Shown here in pieces: positions 46,566 to 56,664 of a DNA stretch of 64,000 nt (position 1 is its first letter; each line of letters begins with the position of its first letter). The DNA comes from Gari tellinella. Its lineage: Eukaryota > Mollusca > Bivalvia > Cardiida > Psammobiidae. The translations under genes and the position numbers were made by a program. The stretch is taken from positions 6,076,001-6,140,000 of the forward strand of contig OV277858.1 in the NCBI GenBank assembly GCA_922989275.2, written 5' to 3'. Under the pieces are notes generated by a model. It made no database searches. It was not told the DNA's origin and saw only the letters and a list, made by a program, of their open reading frames with translations.

Positions 46566-49500
46566 ATCTAGGTCAAGTTTGAATTTGGTTCAAGTTGGGT
46601 CAAAATCTAATTCAATATTAATATAAAATCAAAGAAAACCAGCGTGAACCCGCTTGACGCTACAAATCTCATTAGATCTAGATGAAACCTAGTATGAATG
46701 CTTTCCTACATAAAATCTAGGTAAAATTTTAAATGTGGATCATGTCTAGTCAAAAACTAGGTCACTAGGTCAAGTTATAGATAAATCTTGTTAACATTCT
46801 AGTAGCTACACACCTCATTGTATTTTCACGAAATGTGCGCAAAATTTGGTCTTTTTGAAATTCAGGCCAAATTAAAATCTGGGTTATATTAGGTAAGAAT
46901 CTAGGTCACTTTAGGTCAAGTTTTACATGGTGTACGTCATAATAGTGAATGTGGTAAATAATGGCTGAAGGCCTAGTTTCTTACAGCAGCACTGAAATTG
47001 ACACACCACATTAATCAATCATTTCAAGGAAAAGTCAAAATGACGATTCAATGTTTCGATTTCAAAGTTTTCTGCTACTTCTTATGGGTTTTTTTTCAAA
47101 AATGTATTTTCAGGTCCACGGTGCTTGGCAATTTTCTTCCAGAAATATCTAGACATCCTTGGAAACTCTGGTGATGGCCAATTCGAGGAACTACATTGTA
47201 GACAGCCAGTTGGAATCAATAAATTCGCAAATTTCATGAAAGAAATTTGTAAAAAAGGGTGACTTGAAAGGGAACTTTAAAAACCATAGTTGTAAAAGAA
47301 CATTGGCAACGGGTCTGTATAATTCAGGCATTTGCAAGCAAGAAATAAAAGATAGGCAGTTGTGCGACAATATTAACGCTGTTCAGACTACATTGTATAT
47401 GCGTAGCACTGTGTCTAGTGTACTGGATCATAATTCTCCATAACGAATGAAAGTATCACTAGACTGCACAGGCTACTTTTAGGTCGGATGCTACCATGTC
47501 TAGCCTAAAGACTAAGAATAACGGGAACAAGCAAAATGGGCTTTGCAATAGTATTTCTAGGAATCCGCTTGCCCATATTACATCAAGTAGCGGTACCAGT
47601 AATTTCTAAGGGAGCACTTTCATTTTCGGCAACTCAAAATGAACTATGCCATGTTCTAAGATAGAGTCGCTTTTGATGCAGTTATCTGTTAAAATAATAA
47701 AGCTCATGTTTTACTGTCCAGTTTCCTGTTTCCGTTCCTTTCCTTGTAGTTAACAGTGATACCTCTTAAAACCGGACATCAAATAAGTCTACTTGACACT
47801 ATAGCTTAATGCAGAAGAAAAGCAATACAAACATCCTATGAGACCTTTTTATATTGCTTTATCTTGAATTTAGCAGGGTACTGTTTAAATCCTAAAATGA
47901 AGATATTTTAGTTTCCATTTTAACGAAGTTTCACTGCACAGCTGGTATGAGCTTGGATGCAATACAAATTAGAAAATGGCAACTTTTCATTTTGAAGATT
48001 TATTTTTATATGAGTGGCAAACATTTTGGAGTCTGATCAGACACCATGTATTTCATCTAGCTTCTGATCTGGATCGAAACTGTTTGCAAAAGAAAAATTG
48101 TTTAAGCATTGAGCTGTTTATTGAGAAAACAATTTTGATCCTTATCTTACACCAAATAATTTACCTGGCGTATCATCTGGAACTGAACTGCTTACAAAAC
48201 ATATTCTCTGCTGTGGATTGTGAAGCTCATTCAGGGGATGTACGAGAATGTGCGAAGTCGTGTTTGAGTTGGTGAATGTCACAGTGAAGAGTTTGAGGTG
48301 AAAGTTGGTGTGCATCAGAGCTCCGTGCTCAGTCCTCTGATCTTCATCATCGTGCTTGAGGCTCTGTCATGTGAGTTTCGGGCTGGTATACTTTGGGAGG
48401 ACCTATACGCTGATGGTCTGGTTATCATTGCAGACTCTCTGGACGAGTGTGCTAGCAGGTTACAGGTTTGGAAGGAAGGTATTGAGAAGAAAGGATTGAG
48501 AGTTAATGTGGGGAAGACCAAGATCATGATTTGTGGTGCAGGCCTGGACCTCCTGCAGAGCTCAGGCGAGTTTCCCTGTGCCATATGCCAACCGGTGTAG
48601 GCAGCAATAACAGCTACTGCAACGGCTGCAAACACTGGGCGCACAAGAAATGCAGTGGACTCAAGCGTCTGACGGAGGACACAGAATACAGGTGCACTAG
48701 ATGCCAAGGAACTGCACGGCCTATAGATGGTGGACAACAAACTGATGTTCAGGTCGGAACTGAGACACTGGAAGTGCTGGCACTCTTCTGCTACCTAGGG
48801 GACATGCTATCTTCATCCGGTAGCTGTGAACTCGCAACTACAACGCGTATGAAAATAAAATGGAAAAAATTCAAGGAGCTGCTACCAGTCCTTTCATCCC
48901 GATACCTCTCCTACAAGACCCGCGGTCGCGTGTGCAACTCCTGCGTGCGGAATGCAATGCTCCATGAAAGTGAGACCTGGCCCTTAACAAGTCCAAATCT
49001 CCAGCGTTTAAAGCGCAATGACAGAGCCATGATCAGACAGATCTGCAATATAAAGCCAAATGATGTGGCTACTGTTACGTCAGATCAGTTGCTGGTGAAA
49101 CTTGGCCTCGATGACTTGACTATCATCCTGAGGGAGAAAATGCTTCTCTGGTTTGGACATGTAAATCGCTCTAGCGCTGCAATCAAGGAGGTCTGGGACA
49201 TGCTGATTGAGAAAAGACGTGGGCAAATACGGCCCAAAATGACATGAAAGACATTGGCACAGAGAGACAGACGAGAGTGGAAGCTCTCAGAAATCGACCC
49301 TTGTGATAGGTTTGTGTGGAGATCTAATGTGAGATCTGCTATGTGTGCAGCCAGCCAGCTACATGGAAGGGAGCCCACTGATGTGGATGACGCTCCTGCA
49401 CCTGCACGTTAATCTAAACACCGATGATGATGATGCTTTTGCAACCATAAATATTGTGCAGATGTATGATAAACTGGATGTCTGCCATGACTGGGTGGTT

Positions 49501-51545
49501 AACTAGATGTCCTCCATTGCGGTGGGGTTAACTAGTTAACTGCATGGTTTTCAATCAGTTAATGCATGGGTGGGAAATCACCACCCACTCACAAAGTGTG
49601 CAGTATATAAATTGAATAAGAGTACTGTTATATAGAAAAATGCTGCAGCAGTGTTTCAACTTCAGTTATACCGAAGCTTTTGAGAATGATATTTCATTAA
49701 TGGAAAGAACTTGATGAGTGGAAGTGTTTTGTACATGGTTCATATTTCTGTAAAAGTTATTCTCCTTTTCCATATTTATACCCCCACAAGCAACAAAATT
49801 AGGGGGGTATACTGGAGTCACCATGTCTGTCTGTGCATCTGTCAGTGCCATTGTCCTATGTCTGTGGGTCATGACATCGGTACAATAAATAGCAGGGACA
49901 AAGGACCTCTGTTTATTGCCTGAGAGGTGTCCTTGGGGTATAGAAAGATGGTTTACAGTAATGGCCCCTAGTAAGCTTGTCCAAATTTGGTGCTATAGAC
50001 CTTTAATGGGATAAATGTATCTGTCAGGTAATAAGGAGTCATTTTAATTTTAAATGATTATGTTACGCTCCTGCAACTTGTCGAGAGGGTAAATAAGGAT
50101 CTGCCCATACATGTTTGTATGTGTGTATGTACATACTGCCAGAGTATAACACATTAGCTAGGGACACCAAATGTGTAGTGTGAGTACTTCTTGCGACGGA
50201 GGAGTGTTTGTACTACTTTTAGGTCACTGTAACTGTGACCGTTATATTGATATTTATTATTATACCAGATTTATATAGCGCTCTTTTCACACAGGGGTAG
50301 TGCGTTCAAAAGCGCTTCACATGAAGTTACACAAATGTACCTACAAACAAGAAAAGACCGTTGACCTATAATTGTAAAATGTATGTATGTACAAAACTCA
50401 TTTTGTCCGGAATATATATTTCCTTTACCACATCAGCTAGTACAATGTACAATGTAACACAAATTTTGGTATGTGAGTATATCATCGGATAGGAGAGGGT
50501 CGCATACTACTTTTAGGTCATTATGACCTTAGCCTTGACCTTTGACCTTTGACCTCAAGTGTAACTGCAAGTTTGTCCTTAGCATATATTATGTACTTTA
50601 TCAGCTAGGAATAGATAATTTGGTATGTGAAAACATTTTGGGATGGGGATTGTTGCATACCGGTAGGCGCAAACCTATTTAAGGTCATTGTGACCTTGAC
50701 CTTTGATCTCAATTTAAAAAAAGCTTGTTCTAAGCATATCTTCTGTACCTTATCAGCAAGCGGTAGCAAATTTGGTATGTAAGTACATCATTGGATAGGG
50801 GAGTGTCACATACTACTTTCAGGTTACCATGACCTTTGATCTCAACTTTAAAAAATGCTTGATCGGAGCATATCTTCTGTACCTTATCAGCAAGGAATAG
50901 CAATTTTGGTGTGTGATGCCATTTTGGGATGGCGATCATCTACTACTTTTATTCACTGTGACCTTGACCGTTTGCCTTATTTTTATTAAAGATTGTCTGG
51001 TAAGTGTCTTCCGAACCTTATCAGCTAGGGATAACAAATCTAGTATGTGTATACATCTTGGGATGGCGGAGTGTCAAATACTAATTTTAGGTCACTGTTG
51101 CCTTGACCGTTGACCTCAATTGTAAAAAACACTTAAGTCCGGAGCATATCTTCTGTACCTTAGTAAAATAAAACTCGGCGATGGTATTCCAATCGTTTGC
51201 GATTCTGGATTTTTTTATGAATTTGAGGCATTTGGAGTAATTGTTGCATAGGGCCTCTGATAATTGCTGGCACCAGACTAGGGCAAGTGAACTTGGTTAC
51301 AGTCTATAACAACTAAGCAAGGGAGCCCCCAACTGAAATCACAATACGACACGGCACCGGCGACTCTGTCTTGGCCATGGGTACCAAGGGACATGCTTCA
51401 GTTACTATGGCCATAGTGCCCAAAGCACATAAGCAACACCCCTTTAATACAAAATGCATGTTTACGTTCCAAATAAAATATAAACAATGGTCTACATACT
51501 GCTTTTAAAAAGCACTGGTCTCCCTAAGAGTGGTATTATACTTAT
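46566..51545 (-). repeat. right arm of the long inverted duplication, main part
   Basis: Reverse-complement counterpart of about 960-5,611. It lacks the solo LTR found in the left arm and carries an RTE-like LINE fragment (48,215-49,436) that the left arm lacks. Where the left arm reads a GGTTGCAAAACAGCAG continuum near 3,885, this arm is split exactly there. It also holds an unpaired stretch at about 50,145-50,390 near the solo-LTR position. It ends abruptly near 51,545 at the PLE block and resumes at 55,866. Confidence 0.8.
48215..49436 (+). pseudogene. 5'-truncated RTE-like LINE fragment with zinc-finger insert
   Basis: Coding remnants on the plus strand. The RT C-terminal half (VHQSSVLSPLIFIIVLEALS, then LYADGLVIIA in place of YADD) is at 48,298-48,600. 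A frameshift follows near 48,590. Next is a cysteine-rich module (CAIC, then YCNGCKHWAHKKC, then YRCTRC) and a C-terminal domain with LCYLGDML-like text and LLWFGHVNR, to 49,247. The Cys/His module is of the type found between RT and C-terminus in some RTE-like LINEs of marine animals (recall). The end is a GATGATGATGATG run, a typical RTE 3' tail. The Asp-to-Gly change in the catalytic box and the frameshift make it dead. Confidence 0.8.
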
Positions 51546-51668
51546 CCACCATATCTTAAAACCATTCTTATTCTGCGAATCAAATTTTTTTGATCCAGTG
51601 CTACGAAAGGTCGTTTGTAGATGTCTGTTTATATATTTCTCTACCTTATATATATATATATATATATA

Positions 51669-51764
51669 GCGTTAATAATTTATTATGACAAACCTATGAT
51701 TTATATGTTTTATTTTATAATAAAACATATAAATCATAGGTTTGTCATTATAAATTATTAACGC
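51669..51764. repeat. near-perfect palindrome, 46-bp arms
   Basis: Arms 51,669-51,714 and 51,719-51,764, from GCGTTAATAATTTA outward to the mirrored TAAATTATTAACGC, with one mismatch pair and a 4-nt loop. It adjoins the hammerhead motif at 51,823-51,867. Confidence 0.85.
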
Positions 51765-51822
51765 TTTATTTTTCCCGTGGTGTGGGATATTTTTCCGCAC
51801 TCTTTTATCTATATATATTGTA

Positions 51823-51867
51823 TTTATTCCCCTGATGAGTATTAAACGAAACGCGTTGGGAAATAAA
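51823..51867 (+). ncRNA. hammerhead ribozyme motif (type I, plus strand)
   Basis: Core CTGATGA (51,832-51,838), a short stem II GT-ATTAA-AC, GAA (51,848-51,850), and a palindromic stem III ACGCGT (51,851-51,856), then T and the expected cleavage point after 51,857. Stem I pairs TTTATTCCC (51,823-51,831) with GGGAAATAAA (51,858-51,867), one A bulged. Palindromic stem III is the known solution for short-stem hammerheads that act as dimers in PLEs and retrozymes. Activity is not shown. Confidence 0.75.
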
Positions 51868-52014
51868 AGTTTAAAAAATCCAGTGAATGTCTTCAACTTT
51901 TTTTACTTAAATTACTCGTTCTGAGTTTCTTTCTTTTAAATATATATATATATATATATAAGAAAATAGAAAATTGACTTACATGCCTAAGTTTATATAT
52001 TTTATTATTTAATA

Positions 52015-52062
52015 AACATAAAAAACAACCGGTTTCGCATTTGCTCATCAGGGTTTGAACGT
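52015..52062 (-). ncRNA. hammerhead ribozyme motif (minus strand)
   Basis: On the minus strand: CTGATGA (52,051-52,045), stem II GC-AAAT-GC (52,044-52,037), GAA, palindromic stem III ACCGGT (52,033-52,028), T, and the expected cleavage point. Stem I between CAAAC and GTTTTT is weaker, with a mismatch at the second pair. It lies about 110 bp past the PLE stop codon, where a PLE terminal repeat would be. Confidence 0.7.
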
Positions 52063-52168
52063 TGCTATATAAGCGACGTCATGACGTCAGTATTAGGAGG
52101 GGACGTTACTCTACCGAAATACGACGTCATGGCGTCGTCGTTGTTTAGAGTTAACGATAACTTCTTTT

Positions 52169-52540
52169 TTACATACGCTGTATTGCGTTCAACTTTGGTT
52201 TGAAGCATTGGATAAAATATTGTTCCTTTGTTAACCTAGCCGAAGTACTTTCTGATCTCATTTTAAAAAAAGGAAACATTAAGAATTTAAAGTTTGCTTT
52301 TCCGCATGTATCTAAATGGCCGCTAAGGGGAATTTGCCTTGTTGAGGGGTCACGTATCTGTTGTGCATGTACAGTTCTACGTGTGCGTAGTTTATCCCCC
52401 GTTTGTCCAATATAATATGCTTGACATCCGGTACAAGTTATGACGTATAGTACGTTTTTAACGTCACATGTCATGTTTTCATTGACGTGAAATAGTTTAC
52501 CATTAAAATTATAGGATGTGTTTTCTACAATATGTTGGCA
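52169..52540 (-). pseudogene. PLE GIY-YIG endonuclease domain
   Basis: C-terminal part of the PLE protein. A zinc-binding segment (CQHIVE..., with CNIPNC on the other side of an insertion) precedes VLYVITCTGCQAYYIGQTGD, where YVI and YYIG correspond to the GIY and YIG elements. R-T-R-R follows, and TKEQYFI carries the expected catalytic Glu. GIY-YIG domains nick the target DNA. It ends at the stop 52,169-52,171. The first residues of the apparent open frame (52,541-52,582) belong to the inserted LINE tail, not to the PLE. Confidence 0.85.
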
Positions 52541-53186
52541 AATAAATACGAAAGACTCAAGCAGGAAACGCAACACAAACAATACACCAACCTCTCAAGC
52601 AGAACACACACACAGTCATACCATAACAAACACACACACACACACGCGCACACTCCATTCCTTCATCTACACACTAAATAGAAAATAACACGCAAGACAA
52701 ACATAAAGAAAAGTGAACATAGGAGCCCGCCTTGGTACGGTCAGTAGCAATCAATAATTAATTATAAATTAATCATTAACTACCACTGGGGGGTTAAACC
52801 TGGGTTTAGGGGCGCCCAATCTCACACGTATCTCCTATATTCACCTATAAAGACGAACAGTGTACATAAAATATAAACCCTGTTCCACAACCTCACAATA
52901 AAAAAGACCGCCAGCACAGTAAGTAAATACATGTAAAACATTTAACAAAAATGCTATGACAAGATCATTAGTAACATTGGAAATAATTAAACATTCAAGC
53001 CCGTGTTAAAAAAACCCACTATGGCAACGGTCAAATTGTACTCAAGCGACTAGTCTGTAGTTACGTGTAACTGTAAGACATGGAAGGGTCCAGTGTACGA
53101 CAGAGATGGAGAGAAAAAACAAAGCACGAAAATCCGACATAACTCTCCCGGTTAAGGACGGCTTTAGAGAAACATCATCATGTAGT
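52541..53186 (-). mobile_element. 5'-truncated LINE 3' tail, copy 3
   Basis: A 646-bp copy of the tail seen at 13,842-14,477, with the same AATAAATACGA end and no coding part. It splits the PLE zinc-finger region between CNIPNC and CQHIVE. A short TAAA occurs at both edges and may be a target duplication. Confidence 0.8.
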
Positions 53187-55005
53187 AAACAATTGGGTAT
53201 ATTGCACTTTGTTACTTTGAATTGGCCTGTATTTGTATCCTTAGAGGTAAACCTTGCCTTCGTTAAGATTATTTTAAGATTTGGAGGTTGTCTATTACTT
53301 TTTATTATTCTAACATCTTTTAAACATTCTTTCAATACTGGGTCTGTTTGTAGAAGGGGTATATTTGTATTGATTGTGTTGAAGAAATCCGTATTTCTGG
53401 GATTAAATGTAGAAATGTAAGGTAATGTATCATGTTTTAGTTTTGGACGTTGATTTAGTAGTTCTTGCCTGGATAAACTGTTGGCCTTTCTAATGCCGTC
53501 TGAGATTACAGATTTGGGATAGTTTCTTTCTAAAAGTTTTTTAAATAATTCGTCTAATCTTTTCTTTCGTGTAATGGGGTTTGAAACTATTGTACATATT
53601 CTTCTTGATAGGCTGTAATGTATGCCAATTTTAGTTTGTCTTGGATGGCATGACCTGAAATTTAAGTATTGTTTAGTGTCAGTTTCTTTAGCGAAGATAT
53701 CGGTTTCTATTCGGCCGTCATTGTTTATTACCCAAATATCCAGAAATGAAAGTTTTTCTTTAGATGTTTCAACAGTAAATTTTATGTCCTTATGTAAATT
53801 GTTTTAAAGTGAGTGAAAATCTTCTAGTTCCTTTTTAGATTTATTCCAAATAATAAAGCAGTCGTCAAGAAACCGTTTCCAATTTTGTTTTATATACTTT
53901 GATACATTACTGCCACCTGTAGTTTCAATTTTATCATACATTTTACTTTCCAGATATGCTAACACTAGGGTTGCGTACGTTGGGGCACACTTGGTGCCCA
54001 TAGCGGTGCCTCTTATTTGGTTGAATAGTTTGCCGTCAAATTCAAAGTTATTGTTTTCTAAAAAAGTTTTTAATCCTTGAATAATAAACTCTTTTGTGAA
54101 ACGTTTGTGTATTAATGAAGGACATTTGTTTAGCCAGTACTCCATTGCTTCAAGGCCCAATTCGTGTGAGATATTTGTGTATACATTGATTACATCAAAA
54201 GAAACTAATAAAGAATGTTTTGATGTTTCCTTTGGAATGTGTTTTAAGAAATCGAAATCATCTCTCACAAAGCTTGGAATTTCTTGTATGAAAGGTTTCA
54301 GCAAAATGTCAATAAGGTTAATGCGCCTGTGCGTTTCACAGGATGGTCCTGCTATAATTGGTCTAAATGAAAGGTCTTCCGGATCTTCAAATTCGATATA
54401 TTCGTTATTTGTTTCCGCACATATTTTCTTAATTAAACTGCTTTTGTGGATTTTTGGAAGGCCATAAAATAAACTTGATTTGCACTCAAATGTAAGTAGG
54501 TATTCGATTTCTTTTCTGTTGAGGTCATTGTTTATTTGAATAACATCTTTAATTTTTTTGAATGTCTTTTTAGAACAGTTCTTTTCAGCAGTTTTGTAAA
54601 AGGTATCATCATTAAGCATATCGAATACTTTCTGTTTATAGTAGTTGGCATTCATTATGACAATGCCGCTACCCTTGTCTGCCTCTTTTATTATGATTGA
54701 CCTGTCATTTACGAGATTGTTAATAGCTTTTCTTTCTTCTGAAGAGATAGTTGATGTATATTTTTAGGATTTTGAACTTGTGTAAATTGCCTGGTTGTAT
54801 CTATAAAATTGTCTAATGTTTGATTTCTCCCTTTTGGTGGATCGAAAAAGCTCTTGTTTTTAACAATTGAATCGTCAGTGCATGTATTTTTATTATGAAC
54901 ATATTCTCTTAATTTCAATTTCCTAAAGAATTCACTTAGGTCTGTGTCTAATTCTTGTTTATCAGGTTTGGTTGGAGTAGGTGTAAATTTTAGACCCCTC
55001 AACAA
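53187..55005 (-). pseudogene. PLE reverse transcriptase
   Basis: Penelope-type RT text runs from RGLKFTPTPTKPDKQELDTD (55,005 on). A frameshift near 54,750 leads into SIIIKEADKGSGIVIMN. The palm follows: FYGLPKIHK, LSFRPIIAG, SFDVINVYTNI (motif A), IRGTAMGTKCAPTYATLVLA (motif B region) and RFLDDCFIIW (catalytic FLDD). A TAA after FHSL at about 53,804 is a nonsense change. Homologous text continues (FLDIWVINNDGRIETD, RNTDFFNTINTNIPLLQTDP) to the LINE-tail insertion. PLE RTs are related to telomerase RT. This copy is inactive but recent enough to be read through. Confidence 0.88.
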
Positions 55006-55142
55006 GGCATTTCTTTCGATAGTCGTTAAAGATCTTTTTGATAAGTTGAATATCTTAACTTGATTAGTTTTACCTTCGGCTAGGTTAGAGGACTAAAAAA
55101 GCATTGTCTTCAAATAGGTCCGTTTGTGAATCGGATGTTAAA

Positions 55143-55850
55143 TCAATGTTTCTGGGTGGCGTTTTCGTCCTTCTGTATCTGGTTTCGTATTCGTTGTCTC
55201 TGTTGTTCCCATTGTGGCTGTCCGTTCAAAAATGGCGGTTGCTGTCTTTGATGTTGCTGTTGTTTTTGCCCCGTTGTATTGTTGAATCCACGTGCGGTAT
55301 TTCTCATCGGGTTTGTTTTGAATTGATTCGTGTCTCTATTTCTAAATCTATTGCTTTCTGTGGGATTTCTGGAAACTGCATCTGCGTAATTCCGCTGAAG
55401 ATCGTTTATTTGTTTAAAAAATGGTGAGATGTCCTTATGTTCTTCCTTAAATGTTCTCATGTAATGATCTAACCACAGTTCGTTCTTTCTCCAACTTTTA
55501 TTCGATATATTTTCATTGTATAAGGTTTCGTCCTTCCACATTTAGATGAGGGCATTTCTAACTGGGCCTGTACTTTTTTGCTTAATTATATTTTCCATCT
55601 CTTCATCAAGTGTCTGATATCGTTCCTTGCTTTGTTCAGCCCTTAATTGTCGGAGTGTAATCTCTGACTTAAAGTCGTTAATTACTGAAGTTTCCCTTAT
55701 CTTTCTTTGTTCTGGATGTTCATTGGGTATAGCTTTCATTTGTAAGTATCTTGGTACTATAATGGGTGTGATGGCTGCCCAATTTTGGTACGTGTCTGTA
55801 TGTCCATTGTTCTTTATTTCATTCCAAAATGCCTCCTTCCTCTTTTGCAT
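55143..55850 (-). pseudogene. PLE N-terminal region, interrupted by one stop
   Basis: Two same-phase frames, 55,850-55,542 and 55,541-55,143, are separated only by a TAA, directly followed by ATG. The first is charged and helical (RQLRAEQSKERYQTLDEEME). The second is Gln/Asn/Arg-rich, with a QKQQQHQRQQPP run, and probably disordered. No known domain was recognised. Its position upstream of the RT suggests the N-terminal part of the PLE protein or a small ORF1. Confidence 0.55.
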
Positions 55851-55865
55851 TTAAAATCCCAAGTT

Positions 55866-56307
55866 TTTAAATATATATAATGGTCTACTTAATCCTTATG
55901 TCGTACTTTTAGGCGACTGTGGCCTTGACCTTTGACCTCAATTGCACAAAGCATATAAGCAACACCCCTTTAGTATAAAATTAATGCATATTTACCTTCC
56001 AAATGAAAATATATACAGTGGTCTACATAATGCTGTAAAAAAAGGACTGGTCTCCCTTAGAGTGGTATTACACTAATACATATACACAATGGTCTACTGA
56101 ATCCTTATGTCATACATTTAGGCGACTGTGGCCTTGACCTTTGACCTCAATGGCCCAAAGCACATAATCAACACCCCTTTAGTATAAAATTAATGCATCT
56201 TCCAAAGACAAATATATACATTGGTCTACATAATGCTTTATAATCCTTATGTCGTACTTTTAGGCGACTGTGGCCTTGGCTTTTGACTTCAATTGCCCAC
56301 AGCACAT
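55866..56307 (-). repeat. right arm, outer part (~205-bp tandem units)
   Basis: Reverse-complement units of the left-end tandem repeat, with landmarks GGCGACTGTGGCCTTGACC at about 55,912, 56,121 and 56,262. It is the continuation of the arm broken by the PLE block. Confidence 0.85.
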
Positions 56308-56474
56308 ACAGTACCAGTATCGCAATGTTTAAAAAGTCCGCGCTCCCAGCACGGATACTTTTGAATGTCCGCGGGTTTCCAGCACGGACAATTTCTTTGG
56401 ACCATCGTGGACAAAATCTGTGTCCACCGCGGACAGAAATTTGCTCTACGGGATATTTCCGCGGCAGAGTCATC
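56308..56474. other. GC-richer unique-looking segment
   Basis: Repeated 'cagcacgga', 'ccgcggac' and 'gtggaca' motifs. It leads into the 21-bp minisatellite. No gene. Confidence 0.4.
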
Positions 56475-56537
56475 GCTGATTGCGATGGCATCATCGCGGA
56501 TTGCGATGGCATCATCGCGGATTGCGAGGATCATCGT
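56475..56537 (+). repeat. 21-bp minisatellite, three units
   Basis: Units GATTGCGATGGCATCATCGC and variants at about 56,475, 56,496 and 56,517. Part of this array is included in the direct repeat flanking the following LINE. Confidence 0.8.
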
Positions 56538-56664
56538 GGACGCTACCTGCATGAGTTGGAGTCGCTGAATCGCTTTAGGTGATAATTGTCAAGAAAATAT
56601 ATGAAACAGCTTACTTGTTAATACACGCGTGCATTATTAACTGTAGAAACCTTTTTGGAATACA
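56499..56664 (+). repeat. 166-bp direct repeat, left copy
   Basis: Matches 60,084-60,249 over 166 bases with three visible differences and no length change. It starts at GATTGCGATGGC and ends at GGAATACA. The two copies bracket the LINE exactly, so the simplest reading is a very long target-site duplication. Confidence 0.85.

Larger units (their letters stand above)
51546..51959 (+). mobile_element. PLE terminal-repeat fragment, plus orientation
   Basis: A noncoding segment containing a TA run, a 46-bp-arm palindrome (51,669-51,764) and a hammerhead motif (51,823-51,867). Its layout resembles terminal repeats (pLTRs) of Penelope-like elements, which carry hammerhead ribozymes. It is in opposite orientation to the PLE coding region next to it, as inverted terminal fragments often are, or it may come from a second element. 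Confidence 0.6.
51960..55865 (-). mobile_element. Penelope-like element with GIY-YIG endonuclease, decayed
   Basis: Minus-strand order: N-terminal region (55,850-55,143), RT (55,005 to about 53,187) and GIY-YIG domain (52,540-52,169), then a 3' region with a hammerhead motif (52,015-52,062). The coding sequence is split by a LINE tail at 52,541-53,186. It inserted into the ~205-bp tandem repeat of the right arm, whose units lie on both sides. Terminal boundaries were set by where the arm sequence stops and resumes. Confidence 0.85.

Noticed and set aside
48315..48740. 141-codon minus-strand frame
   Set aside because: It is the antisense shadow of the RTE-like RT fragment on the plus strand.
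56168..56582. Overlapping frames of 67-115 codons on both strands
   Set aside because: They come from the 21-bp minisatellite and GC-rich flanks, with repeated short peptides and no domain.
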